A stretch of DNA of 64,000 nt from Tumebacillus algifaecis (GTDB taxonomy: Bacteria; Bacillota; Bacilli; Tumebacillales; Tumebacillaceae). Position 1 is the first letter of the stretch; the number at the start of each line of letters is the position of its first letter. Made by a program: the position numbers and the translations under genes. Where the stretch lies: positions 3,519,501-3,583,500 of the forward strand of contig NZ_CP022657.1 in NCBI RefSeq assembly GCF_002243515.1. Direction: 5' to 3'. The notes below the pieces were generated by a model. That model was not told the origin of the DNA and did no database searches. It was given only the letters and a program-made list of their open reading frames with translations. Below are positions 1-7,972 of the stretch, piece by piece.

Positions 1-585
1 GTTGGTGATGTCAAAGCGTTTGAAGAGCCGTTGCATCACAAGCGCATAGCCGAGGTACACCATGCCTGTGACCAAAAAGGCCATCGCTCCAGCCGACATG
101 CCGAGCACCGCTCCGATCACCGGCCCGATCGCCCACCCTAGGTTGTTGTAGGTGTAGCGCAACGTAAACACGCGATACCGCTGCTCCGGTGTGGTCATGT
201 CGCTCAACACAGCCTGCCCAACCGGTTCATAAAACGAGCGACACAAGCCCTGCAAAGCAGTCAGCAGCAGGAACATCCAAGTTGCGGTGGCAAATGCATA
301 GCAGGAGAAGACCAGCGCCCACAGATACAAGGCGGTCATCATGATCTTTTGGCGTCCGAAACGGTCGGACAGCGTGCCCCCGATGAAGCCTCCGATCATC
401 TCGCAAAACATGCCAATCCCGATCGTAATCCCGATCATCGCCGGGCTCATCGCAAATTCCCGTGCCAGATACAGCGCCAAAAAGGGCATGCTCATGCCCG
501 ATGCAACCCGCGCCATCATCGTGCCAAACAAAATCGAATGCACGATCGGATGATACGCTTGAAAATAAGTTCGAATCCGCCACAT
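1..585 (-). CDS. MFS transporter, drug-efflux type (partial, C-terminus outside window)
   Basis: The frame is open from an ATG at 585 to the window edge (195 codons), with a GGGAGG ribosome site just upstream. The translation has alternating hydrophobic helices and the MFS loop 2-3 signature GGTLSDRFGRQK at residues 69-80; residues 110-135 resemble helix 4-5 of MFS multidrug exporters (LCRSFYEPVGQA). It should export small molecules by proton antiport at the cytoplasmic membrane. It is divergent from the LysR regulator at 704, its probable regulator. The substrate cannot be told from sequence. Confidence 0.85.
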   Translation of the reverse strand, partial: MWRIRTYFQAYHPIVHSILFGTMMARVASGMSMPFLALYLAREFAMSPAMIGITIGIGMFCEMIGGFIGGTLSDRFGRQKIMMTALYLWALVFSCYAFATATWMFLLLTALQGLCRSFYEPVGQAVLSDMTTPEQRYRVFTLRYTYNNLGWAIGPVIGAVLGMSAGAMAFLVTGMVYLGYALVMQRLFKRFDITN

Positions 586-703
586 CACGATTCCCTCCCC
601 ACTTGCCCTATGTATCGAATCGTACTCCACTTTTTAAGTTTTGTGTTATAGAATACTGATAACAAGCAATGCAAAATTTCGATAAGCATAAGGTGAACCC
701 ACG
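586..703. promoter_or_regulatory. Divergent promoter region, MFS gene / LysR gene
   Basis: This 118-bp AT-rich gap separates divergently read genes. It contains TTAT-N9-ATAA (around 646-662) and ATGC-N13-GCAT (around 668-688), dyads of the kind LysR-type regulators bind. The arrangement suggests autoregulation plus control of the transporter. The site assignment is inference. Confidence 0.4.
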
Positions 704-1576
704 ATGAATCTTGATAATCTGGAAATGTTTTTGATGATCGCCCGCTTCAGTTCGATCAACAAGACGGCAGAGACGCTGTTCCTAGCGCAATCGACCGTAA
801 CCCACCGCTTAAAACAGGTGGAAAAACAGCTCGGCGTCACTCTGTTCATCCGCACGGCCAGTGGGGTTTCGCTCACGCCGGAGGGCAGAAGTTTTGTTCC
901 CGTCGCCACCGGAATCGTCGAACAGATCCGCGCCTTTACCCAAGACACCGGGACACGCAAACTGCTGACCATCGCGGCTGGCAAAGCGTTTGCTTCCTAT
1001 GAACTTCCTCGTCTGCTCGGCAAATACCGCAACAAACACCCTGACCTGCGCTGCTATGTTAAATCGACACTCTTCGAGGAATCGATCACCGCCCTGCTAA
1101 CCGGAACGGCCGATCTAGCCTTGCTCGGAAGTGAAGTCTATCATCCGCAACTACTGCAGCTCGATCTGCCCAGCGACCGCATCGTGTTGATCGTAGCACC
1201 AGAACATCGTTGGGCACGAGGTTTTGGCGGTTTTGCCGATTGGGGCGCACAGGAGATGATCATGTTCGGTGACGCTTCCGCCCCATTTCGCCAGCGGGTA
1301 GACCGCTTTTTGCTAGAGCGCGGTGTTTTTCCCAATGTGATTATGGAGCTGGATTCCTTTAGTGCCGTCAAGCAGATGGTGATCCAAAATCTCGGAGTAG
1401 CCCTCTTGCCGGAGCGGGTGATCCGCGAAGAACTGGCAACCGGACAGTTGATCGCCCACGACATCGCAGAAGGCACACTGATACGCCCCACTTTGATCGC
1501 CTATCCCAAGCACAAAGCAAAAGACCGTGACTTCCAGCAATTCCTGAATTGGATTGTTGAGAATTATGAAACCTGA
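704..1576 (+). CDS. LysR-family transcriptional regulator
   Basis: The 290-aa length is typical of LysR regulators. Residues 1-60 form the winged helix-turn-helix (NLEMFLMIARFSSINKTAETL, then AQSTVTHRLKQVEKQLG), followed by a LysR substrate-binding domain (about 90-285) of two periplasmic-binding-protein-like lobes. Such proteins bind DNA as tetramers and respond to a small co-inducer. It faces the MFS gene and probably controls it. A terminator overlaps its stop codon. The effector is unknown. Confidence 0.92.
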   Translation: MNLDNLEMFLMIARFSSINKTAETLFLAQSTVTHRLKQVEKQLGVTLFIRTASGVSLTPEGRSFVPVATGIVEQIRAFTQDTGTRKLLTIAAGKAFASYELPRLLGKYRNKHPDLRCYVKSTLFEESITALLTGTADLALLGSEVYHPQLLQLDLPSDRIVLIVAPEHRWARGFGGFADWGAQEMIMFGDASAPFRQRVDRFLLERGVFPNVIMELDSFSAVKQMVIQNLGVALLPERVIREELATGQLIAHDIAEGTLIRPTLIAYPKHKAKDRDFQQFLNWIVENYET

Positions 1577-1616
1577 GACCCACTCCTAGACGGAGTCGGT
1601 TTCAGGTTTTATTTTT
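1568..1616 (+). terminator. Rho-independent terminator of the LysR gene
   Basis: AACCTGA and CACTCC pair with GGAGTC and TTCAGGTT around a TAGAC loop, followed by TTTTATTTTT. The left arm includes the TGA stop codon of the LysR gene. Confidence 0.8.
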
Positions 1617-1704
1617 GTGAAACTAAAATTATTTCAAAATTACGGAAAATTCAGGTGAATAAAATCCAAAAATGTAAAACTATAATAAATTTCAAGGAAA
1701 TTCA

Positions 1705-1733
1705 TTGACATCAAAACATTTTTTATGATATTC
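1705..1733 (+). promoter_or_regulatory. Sigma-A type promoter of the first C39-like gene
   Basis: A perfect -35 TTGACA (1705-1710) is followed by GATATT (1727-1732) 16 bp later, in an AT-rich leader. About 50 nt separate it from the ATG, which has a GGGGGG ribosome site. Confidence 0.6.
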
Positions 1734-1786
1734 TCGGGTTAAGATATGAATCTATTATCTTACTAATTTATTGGGGGGTTAAAAAA

Positions 1787-2368
1787 ATGTTCAAAAAGAT
1801 GATCACCACGATCGCTCTGTCTGCTGCTGTTATGACTGCTGCTGTTGTTACTCCGGCTCTGGTTGCTCCGCAAACTGCTGAAGCTGCTTTCAATGCTCCG
1901 CTGTTCAAGCAATCCAACTCTACTTGGGGCAGTGACCTGATGGGCGGCGGCGACACCCTGTCGAAATCGGGTTGCACCGTTTCTTCCGTAGCAATGGCTC
2001 TGAAACACAAAGGCATCACCGTTAGCGGCTCCGCTGCTGACCCGGGTAAACTCAACACCTGGTTGAAAGCGAACAGCGGTTACTCCGGCAACCTGCTCGT
2101 TTGGGGCTCCGTTGCGAACCTGAACTCCTCTAAAATTTCCTTCACAGGTCGCTACACTTCGGGCAGCTCCCTGTCCGCAGCTACCCTGCGCAGCTACCTC
2201 GACGCAGGTAACAAAGCGATCATCGCAAACGTACGCTCCGGCGCTCACTGGGTACTGTTGACCGACCACAACGGTGGCACCGTGTTCAACGTAAATGACC
2301 CGGGCTACACCACCACCACTCACAACTACTCCGACTTCGTTGGCTACGGCGTTTACACCATCAACTAA
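1787..2368 (+). CDS. Secreted C39-like cysteine peptidase, copy A
   Basis: 193 aa. Residues 1-33 are a Sec signal peptide ending in AEA, so the mature protein is about 160 aa. The mature part fits the peptidase C39-like fold (Peptidase_C39_2): Gln42, the nucleophile Cys63 in SGCTVSSVAMAL, His154 in GAHWVLL and the Asn/Asp of VNDPGY near 170. The domain begins right after the signal peptide and no wall anchor is present, so it is probably a free extracellular peptidase or amidase. The next gene is about 80% identical. Its substrate is unknown. Own promoter and own terminator. Confidence 0.8.
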   Translation: MFKKMITTIALSAAVMTAAVVTPALVAPQTAEAAFNAPLFKQSNSTWGSDLMGGGDTLSKSGCTVSSVAMALKHKGITVSGSAADPGKLNTWLKANSGYSGNLLVWGSVANLNSSKISFTGRYTSGSSLSAATLRSYLDAGNKAIIANVRSGAHWVLLTDHNGGTVFNVNDPGYTTTTHNYSDFVGYGVYTIN

Positions 2369-2390
2369 TACCAGCTGTTGCCACGTTAAA

Positions 2391-2420
2391 TGCAGGCTTC
2401 TTCGGAAGCCTGCATTTTTA
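2391..2420 (+). terminator. Rho-independent terminator after C39-like copy A
   Basis: Perfect 10-bp stem (TGCAGGCTTC / GAAGCCTGCA) with a stable TTCG tetraloop, then TTTTTA. Confidence 0.9.
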
Positions 2421-2471
2421 ATTATACGACAGAATAATAATTTCAAATTTACATATTTCACAATAATATTA

Positions 2472-2501
2472 TTGACCTTACTAGTCAGATCATGCTAATC
2501 T
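2472..2501 (+). promoter_or_regulatory. Promoter of the second C39-like gene
   Basis: TTGACC (2472-2477) and an extended -10, TGCTAATCT (2493-2501), give an 18-bp spacer. It lies downstream of the terminator of copy A, so copy B is transcribed independently. Confidence 0.5.
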
Positions 2502-2551
2502 ATCAACGGAACGTTCCGAATTTGATATTTTTTTTAGGAGGATACTATCTA

Positions 2552-3130
2552 ATGTTTAAAAAAATGCTCACTTCGATCGCTTTGTCCGCAGCAGTGATGA
2601 CCGCTGCTGTAGTTACACCGGCTCTGGTTGCTCCGCAAACTGCTGAAGCTGCATTCAACGCTCCGCTGTTCAGACAATATGACGCTGCATGGGGCAGCAA
2701 CCTGATGGGCGGTGGCGATACTCTGACTCAATCCGGCTGCACCGTGACTTCTGTCGCGATGGCTCTGAAACATAAAGGCATCACCGTTAGCGGCTCCGCT
2801 GCTGACCCGGGCAAACTCAACACTTGGCTGAAAGCGAACGGCGGTTACTCCGGCAACCTGCTCGTTTGGGGCGCGGTTCCGAAGCTCTCTTCCAAAATCT
2901 CCTTCCAAGGCCGTTACACCGGCGGTACTTCCGTAACTGCGGCGAACCTGCGCAGCTACTTGGATGCAGGCAACAAAGCGGTTATCGCACAAGTTCGCTC
3001 CGGCTCGCACTGGGTACTGCTGACTGGCCACAACGGCGGCACCACGTTCTACGCGAACGACCCGGGCTACAGCACGACTTCTTACACTTACTCCACGATG
3101 ACCGGCTACGGCATCTACACGATCAACTAG
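2552..3130 (+). CDS. Secreted C39-like cysteine peptidase, copy B
   Basis: 192 aa. The start at 2552 is chosen because AGGAGG lies 8-12 nt upstream and because the protein then aligns end to end with copy A; an in-frame ATG at 2492 has no ribosome site. The signal peptides of the two copies differ at only two positions through AEA. The catalytic Cys63 (SGCTVTSVAMAL), His (GSHWVLL) and NDPGY are all retained. Most differences lie in the surface segment between the Cys and His motifs and at the C-terminus, which suggests recent tandem duplication with specificity drift (inference). Confidence 0.8.
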   Translation: MFKKMLTSIALSAAVMTAAVVTPALVAPQTAEAAFNAPLFRQYDAAWGSNLMGGGDTLTQSGCTVTSVAMALKHKGITVSGSAADPGKLNTWLKANGGYSGNLLVWGAVPKLSSKISFQGRYTGGTSVTAANLRSYLDAGNKAVIAQVRSGSHWVLLTGHNGGTTFYANDPGYSTTSYTYSTMTGYGIYTIN

Positions 3131-3147
3131 TTTTTGATCGAAACAGG

Positions 3148-3181
3148 AAAAAGACCGCCCTTTTGGGACGGTCTTTTTCTT
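3148..3181. terminator. Bidirectional terminator between C39-like copy B and korB
   Basis: AAAGACCG..CGGTCTTT hairpin with an internal CCC/GGG and A and T tracts on both flanks. It can end both convergent transcripts. Confidence 0.85.
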
Positions 3182-3193
3182 GTTTCACGCTTC

Positions 3194-4054
3194 TTAGCGT
3201 CTGAATTGATCGAGCAGGGCGGACATTTGCTCGTGACTCAGTTCCAAATTTTCCTTGACGGTGCCATGCGGGGTAGCGCCGAGCACCACTTCGTGAAAGG
3301 CCGGACGATCTTCTTGATAAATAATTCCTGTGCAAACACCTTCCGCTTCGTGCACACGACGCATCGCTTCGTATTTATCGGAACGGTCATACTCCATCTC
3401 GTCAAAATTGACAATATGTTCTTTGAACCACTCATAGGTGTTGACACGGTTGAACGTGACACATGGAGAAAAGATGTTGACCAGCGAAAAGCCTTTGTGT
3501 TGGATCGCTGCGGTGAGGATGTTCGTCATCTGCTTCAAATCGCCGGAGAACGCTTGTGCAACAAATGAAGCGCCTGCCGTCATCGCCAGTTCCAGCGGCT
3601 TGACAGGCTCTTCGGCGACACCAGCCGGCGTCGTTTTCGTCTTGAACCCTTTTTTCGAGGTTGGTGACGACTGCCCGGTGGTCAGGCCGTAGATATGGTT
3701 GTCCATCACGACATAGGTGATGTCCACATTGCGACGGCAAGCATGAATAAAATGACCCATGCCGATGCCGTAGCCGTCCCCATCACCGCCGGCTGCGATG
3801 ACGGTCAGTTCTTGGTTGCCCATCTTGATCCCTTGCGCGGTCGGAAGCGAGCGACCATGCAGAGAATGGAAGCCATAGGAACCGAAATGCTGCGAAATTT
3901 TCCCTGAACAGCCGATGCCAGATACGCAACAGACCCCTTCCGGCTCCAACCCCATTTTCACGCAAGCCTGTTGCAGGGATGCGAGCACCGTGAAGTCACC
4001 GCAGCCTGGGCACCAAGTCGCCTTTTCATACCTGAAATCTGCTAAAGTTGCCAT
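3194..4054 (-). CDS. korB: 2-oxoacid:ferredoxin oxidoreductase, beta subunit
   Basis: 286 aa, the standard length for the beta subunit of two-subunit 2-oxoacid:ferredoxin oxidoreductases. The N-terminal CPGCGDF (Cys15, Cys18) and VCCVSGIGCSG supply cysteines for a [4Fe-4S] cluster; GDGDGYGIG through DNHIYGLTTGQ is the thiamine-pyrophosphate/Mg binding region. With KorA it decarboxylates 2-oxoglutarate (or a related 2-oxoacid) to the acyl-CoA and reduces ferredoxin. It starts 7 nt after korA, with GGGGTGA before the ATG. 2-oxoglutarate is the likeliest substrate, but pyruvate or branched-chain acids are not excluded. Confidence 0.92.
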   Translation of the reverse strand: MATLADFRYEKATWCPGCGDFTVLASLQQACVKMGLEPEGVCCVSGIGCSGKISQHFGSYGFHSLHGRSLPTAQGIKMGNQELTVIAAGGDGDGYGIGMGHFIHACRRNVDITYVVMDNHIYGLTTGQSSPTSKKGFKTKTTPAGVAEEPVKPLELAMTAGASFVAQAFSGDLKQMTNILTAAIQHKGFSLVNIFSPCVTFNRVNTYEWFKEHIVNFDEMEYDRSDKYEAMRRVHEAEGVCTGIIYQEDRPAFHEVVLGATPHGTVKENLELSHEQMSALLDQFRR

Positions 4055-4061
4055 GGTTCGC

Positions 4062-5792
4062 TCACCCCTTCACAAACGATAGAATATCGCCGACAGTAAA
4101 CGGATTGCCGTCATACTTAGTCAACGTCTCCGTTTTGTCATGGTAGCCGATCTCACGGTGAATCAGTCCTGTCAACTGCCCAGTAAAGTTGTTGTCCAGC
4201 ACGATCACACGCTTTGCTGCATCGATGCGCCGTTTCACCGCATCGGACGGGAATGGCATCATCGCGCGAAGCTGTAGATGGCCGACCACCATGCCGTCCA
4301 GATTTTTGACCGCTTCGGCAATCTGCGCCTTCGTCGATCCATAGCCGATCAAAAGCAGTTCAGGCGACTCCGCACCTTGATAGTCCACGCCCCACTCATT
4401 GACTTCTCGCGCCAAGGTCTCCATTTTCCGAAAGCGCTTGTTCATCTGTGCCTTGCGCATCGGAACATCTTCAATCTCCAGACCGGTCTCTTCATGCTCG
4501 TTGGTCAGCGCACAGAAACGACCATTTTTCATACCGGGAATCGAGCGCGGAGAGATGCCCGATTCGGTCAGTGCAAAGCGTTTAAAAGCGCCCTTTTCCA
4601 GCGCATCTAACTGCTCTTGCGTAACCATTTCACCGCGATCGATCGAATAGCGATTCAAGTCGATCGTATCCAGCGTCATCTTGTTCATGCCGATCAGCAG
4701 GTCGCTGAGCACGATGACGACACATTGATATCTCTCGGCGAGGTTGAATGCGTGAAAGGTCTGGTAGTAGCAGTCTTCAATTGAGGTCGGCGCCAATACG
4801 ACCCGCGGGATTTCCCCGTGCGAACCGTACAGAGCACCGTTCAGATCGGACTGCTCCGTTTTCGTCGGCAATCCCGTGGATGGACCGCCGCGTTGCACGT
4901 CGATGATGACAAGCGGCGTCTCGGAGATCCCCGCCATGCCGATCGCCTCCATCATCAGCGAGAGGCCCGGGCCTGAGGTCGAGGTCATCGCGCGCACACC
5001 CGAATAGTTGGCGCCGATCGCCATGATGCACGCGGCGATCTCATCTTCTGCCTGCAACACTTTGCCGCCGACGTCTTTCATGTTCCCAAGCAACCAGTAC
5101 ATAATTTCTGTCGCCGGGGTGATCGGGTAAGCGGCCAGGATGCGACAACCTGCCATCAAAGCGCCGACACCGATACTCTCGTTGCCCGTCATCAGCAGAC
5201 GCGGCGTGGCCGGCTTGGTCGCAGCAGGCACGGGACGCTGAACGTCGGCGTAGTTTTCTTTCACATAATCATAGCCCTTGTTGAAAGCGGTCTTGTTCAA
5301 CTCGACCAGCTCGGCCCCTTTCTTGCCAAACTGCGCTTCGATCTGCTCATAGAAATTGTTCGGGTCGATGCCGAGCACATAGGAAGAAGCGCCCGCGGCG
5401 ACCATGTTTTTGATGATCACGTTGCCGAGATCTTTGGCCATCTGCGACATCGGAACCGAGCAGATTTTCAAACTGTCGCGCTTGGAGGTGCCTGCAAATT
5501 TCGCATCGTGCAGGATTACGCCGTCTGTGATCAATTCGTCTTCATTCTCGTCGATCGTCGTCTGGTCAAACGCGATCAGGATATCGAGCGTGTCGCCATG
5601 ATAATCGACCTGCTCCTCATTGTTCGCTCTGATTTTGTAGTTGGTGTGACCGCCTTTGACCAGCGACATGAAGTGGCGGTAGGCGAATATGTAATACCCC
5701 ATACGGGTGAGGACCGTCGCCAGAATCTCGCCTGTCGAGTCGATCCCTTCGCCTTGAGCTCCGCCCACTTTCCAGGTGAATTCGTTCGTCAT
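4062..5792 (-). CDS. korA: 2-oxoacid:ferredoxin oxidoreductase, alpha subunit (gamma-alpha fusion)
   Basis: 576 aa from the ATG at 5792, chosen because GAGGTGA lies 8 nt upstream; an ATG at 5813 lies inside the previous gene and has no ribosome site. Residues 1-190 are the gamma domain (KVGGAQGEGIDSTGEIL); about 200-570 are the alpha pyrimidine-binding domain (GNESIGVGALMAGCRILAAYP, then TSTSGPGLSLMMEAIG and QRGGPSTGLPTKTEQSDL). This gamma-alpha architecture is typical of aerobic KorAB enzymes that lack a ferredoxin-domain subunit. Its ribosome site overlaps the stop codon of the upstream membrane phosphatase-like gene, so translation is probably coupled. Confidence 0.92.
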   Translation of the reverse strand: MTNEFTWKVGGAQGEGIDSTGEILATVLTRMGYYIFAYRHFMSLVKGGHTNYKIRANNEEQVDYHGDTLDILIAFDQTTIDENEDELITDGVILHDAKFAGTSKRDSLKICSVPMSQMAKDLGNVIIKNMVAAGASSYVLGIDPNNFYEQIEAQFGKKGAELVELNKTAFNKGYDYVKENYADVQRPVPAATKPATPRLLMTGNESIGVGALMAGCRILAAYPITPATEIMYWLLGNMKDVGGKVLQAEDEIAACIMAIGANYSGVRAMTSTSGPGLSLMMEAIGMAGISETPLVIIDVQRGGPSTGLPTKTEQSDLNGALYGSHGEIPRVVLAPTSIEDCYYQTFHAFNLAERYQCVVIVLSDLLIGMNKMTLDTIDLNRYSIDRGEMVTQEQLDALEKGAFKRFALTESGISPRSIPGMKNGRFCALTNEHEETGLEIEDVPMRKAQMNKRFRKMETLAREVNEWGVDYQGAESPELLLIGYGSTKAQIAEAVKNLDGMVVGHLQLRAMMPFPSDAVKRRIDAAKRVIVLDNNFTGQLTGLIHREIGYHDKTETLTKYDGNPFTVGDILSFVKG

Positions 5793-5797
5793 GTATG

Positions 5798-7972
5798 TCA
5801 CCTCGTAGTCCATTCTTGTGGAGCCTGCTGTTCTGTCGGTAGTATGTCCAGATTTTGTTCCCTAATGCTAAGCAACGGCACCACAGCAAAAAGCAGGATG
5901 ATCGCAGCTGCCACCACTCCCGAGTCGTTCACCAGAAAGGCCGCCCCTGCCGTGACGATCTGTGTCTTAAAGTTGTGTAGCAAAAAAGGAGTCTTCGCAC
6001 CGCGCATGCGCCAAACGAGCAAGATGGCGGAGAACAGAATCAGCAGTTTTCCCCACGCCGAGACGCGGAGCAGATGCAGATTGAGTTCCATTTTCCGCAC
6101 GGCGATCTGCAACACTTCGCCGTAGTGACCGCCGATGAGCAGTTCTGCCGCCCGACCGATGTGCGTCTGCTCACCGCCCAGATTCAACGCGAACAGAAGC
6201 CCGACACCGGAAAGTGCACCACAAGCGAGCCACAGCCAACGGCGCAACGTCATCTTGACGGGGCTCAATTGTAAAAAGGTGTACACACCGCCGACCGCTG
6301 CAGCGATCGCGCCCCCGGCGTTGGTGCCAAAAGAGGGGGCGGCAAACAGCCACACGATCGCGAAAAAAAGCAACAACGTGTACAGCTTCATGTGTCGAGG
6401 GCGCACAGCGAGCAAAACATTCAACAACAACAACGCCGCACCGAGCAACAAGCCCATATATTCATTGCCGATGCCATAGTAACGGGCGCCGACGACCGGA
6501 TCGTAGGAAAACACCGACTCTTTCATCAGCGGTGCTCCGAGCAACATATCACCAAGCAGCGTGAGGACGACCAAGCTGGCCAAAAGCCCACAGCGCAGCA
6601 ACGGTTGCGCGATCAAACGCATGCCTCCCCATGCTGTCAGCGCCAGTACGACCGAATACAGCATGATGTCCTGTCGCGTTGCGGGGTTGAACAACGGCAC
6701 ATACAGCCAGACCAGCGGAAACAACAGCAACAGTTCGGCAAGCGGTGTCAGCAAATGTAGCCATGTTTGGCGAAAGATCGTACCGAGCAAGATCACGCCC
6801 GCCACCCCGATCCACACGTTCAACCACGGTTTGATCAGCAAACTGCGCACCCCGCTGGGCAATAGCATGTCGGCCACGATTTGGTCGAGTTGCGCCATTG
6901 CCTCCCCTGGCGCCATCTCTATGGCTGTGATCGGTTGCCCTAAAAAGTGGTATTCCAAGGGATCGCCGCCCAGCATCTGCACAAAAGTCGGGGCCAGATC
7001 GTAATTGGCGATCAGACCTGCGCGCTTCGTGGTGCCGGATGTGAGCAGGCTGCCCGGTGCGATGTCCCCTCCTGCGATCAGCACCGGGGAGAGTGTAGCT
7101 GCATCGGGCAGTTGATTTTTGAGCGGCGAAATCACAGCAAGCATCAGATCAGCTCCTACGTGCGGCAACAGGTCACCGATCAAGCGATCCGCATCTTGCA
7201 GAGCCGCTTGGTAGGCTCGCTCCATCTGCTCTGTGGTGATCACATCTTTCACAGCGTGCAACCGACTTGTATCGCCAATATCCAGTACAATCAGTTCGGC
7301 CTGCTTTTGCACCTTCAAAAATTCCTGATACAACGCCTGCATATCGGTTCGTACCCCATAAGGGCGCGTCTCGTCCTGCACCTGTGCGGTGCGAAACGAC
7401 CCGCTGTCCACTATCCCTGTCCCATCCATGGCGATCAGTGCGGCTGGACGGTGCGGGTTGCGACCCTGGTCACTGTTGCCGAGCACCGCCGTCCTGCCGT
7501 CTAGATCATGCACCGCATCACCGAGCAGTCCCGGCTGGAGACGATAGTTCGCTTGCTCCGCCGCTCGCTTCATCTGCGGCATCTGGGGCACGACGAGCGC
7601 CCCCTGCGGTTCCACGCCAAAATGACGGACATAGAGGTCACGCCCTGTCGCCTGCTGCAGGTCCTCCCCGAACGCCTCATCGATTTCGAAGGCGCGCACG
7701 CGGGTAAAAGGCGCACTGGCTTTCGACCCGGCACCGATCGTCAAGTAAGCGTTGACCTCAGTCTTTGCGCCGAGGCTGTTGTGGTTCATCACTCCGACCG
7801 CACCTAGCGCCTGCAGACGAGTGAGATTAGGCGCCAGTTCCGGCGTGATGCCGCCTTGCCAGAGCCCGTCGATGATGACCACGACCACTTTTTTATCAGG
7901 TGTGGCCCCGGCAGTTCCAGATAGTGCCCACGAGAACAGCAAAAACACGATCAGCATCAGGCTCCGTCTCAT
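5798..7972 (-). CDS. Membrane protein with extracytoplasmic alkaline-phosphatase-like domain
   Basis: 724 aa. Residues 1-22 are a signal sequence or anchor; about 28-350 form an alkaline-phosphatase superfamily domain (VVVVIIDGLW with the metal-binding Asp, LAPNLTRL, DLAPTFVQMLGG); from about 385 to 705 there are roughly ten hydrophobic helices. Such fusions are widespread in Firmicutes but not characterised; a role in cell-surface phosphate-ester or polymer chemistry is plausible. Its ATG overlaps the TGA of the glycosyltransferase (ATGA), and its 3' end provides the ribosome site of korA. Confidence 0.75.
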   Translation of the reverse strand: MRRSLMLIVFLLFSWALSGTAGATPDKKVVVVIIDGLWQGGITPELAPNLTRLQALGAVGVMNHNSLGAKTEVNAYLTIGAGSKASAPFTRVRAFEIDEAFGEDLQQATGRDLYVRHFGVEPQGALVVPQMPQMKRAAEQANYRLQPGLLGDAVHDLDGRTAVLGNSDQGRNPHRPAALIAMDGTGIVDSGSFRTAQVQDETRPYGVRTDMQALYQEFLKVQKQAELIVLDIGDTSRLHAVKDVITTEQMERAYQAALQDADRLIGDLLPHVGADLMLAVISPLKNQLPDAATLSPVLIAGGDIAPGSLLTSGTTKRAGLIANYDLAPTFVQMLGGDPLEYHFLGQPITAIEMAPGEAMAQLDQIVADMLLPSGVRSLLIKPWLNVWIGVAGVILLGTIFRQTWLHLLTPLAELLLLFPLVWLYVPLFNPATRQDIMLYSVVLALTAWGGMRLIAQPLLRCGLLASLVVLTLLGDMLLGAPLMKESVFSYDPVVGARYYGIGNEYMGLLLGAALLLLNVLLAVRPRHMKLYTLLLFFAIVWLFAAPSFGTNAGGAIAAAVGGVYTFLQLSPVKMTLRRWLWLACGALSGVGLLFALNLGGEQTHIGRAAELLIGGHYGEVLQIAVRKMELNLHLLRVSAWGKLLILFSAILLVWRMRGAKTPFLLHNFKTQIVTAGAAFLVNDSGVVAAAIILLFAVVPLLSIREQNLDILPTEQQAPQEWTTR

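Noticed and set aside
1787-3130. The C39-like pair as part of a bacteriocin export system
   Set aside because: There is no ABC transporter, precursor peptide with double-Gly leader or immunity gene near; the proteins carry their own Sec signal peptides.
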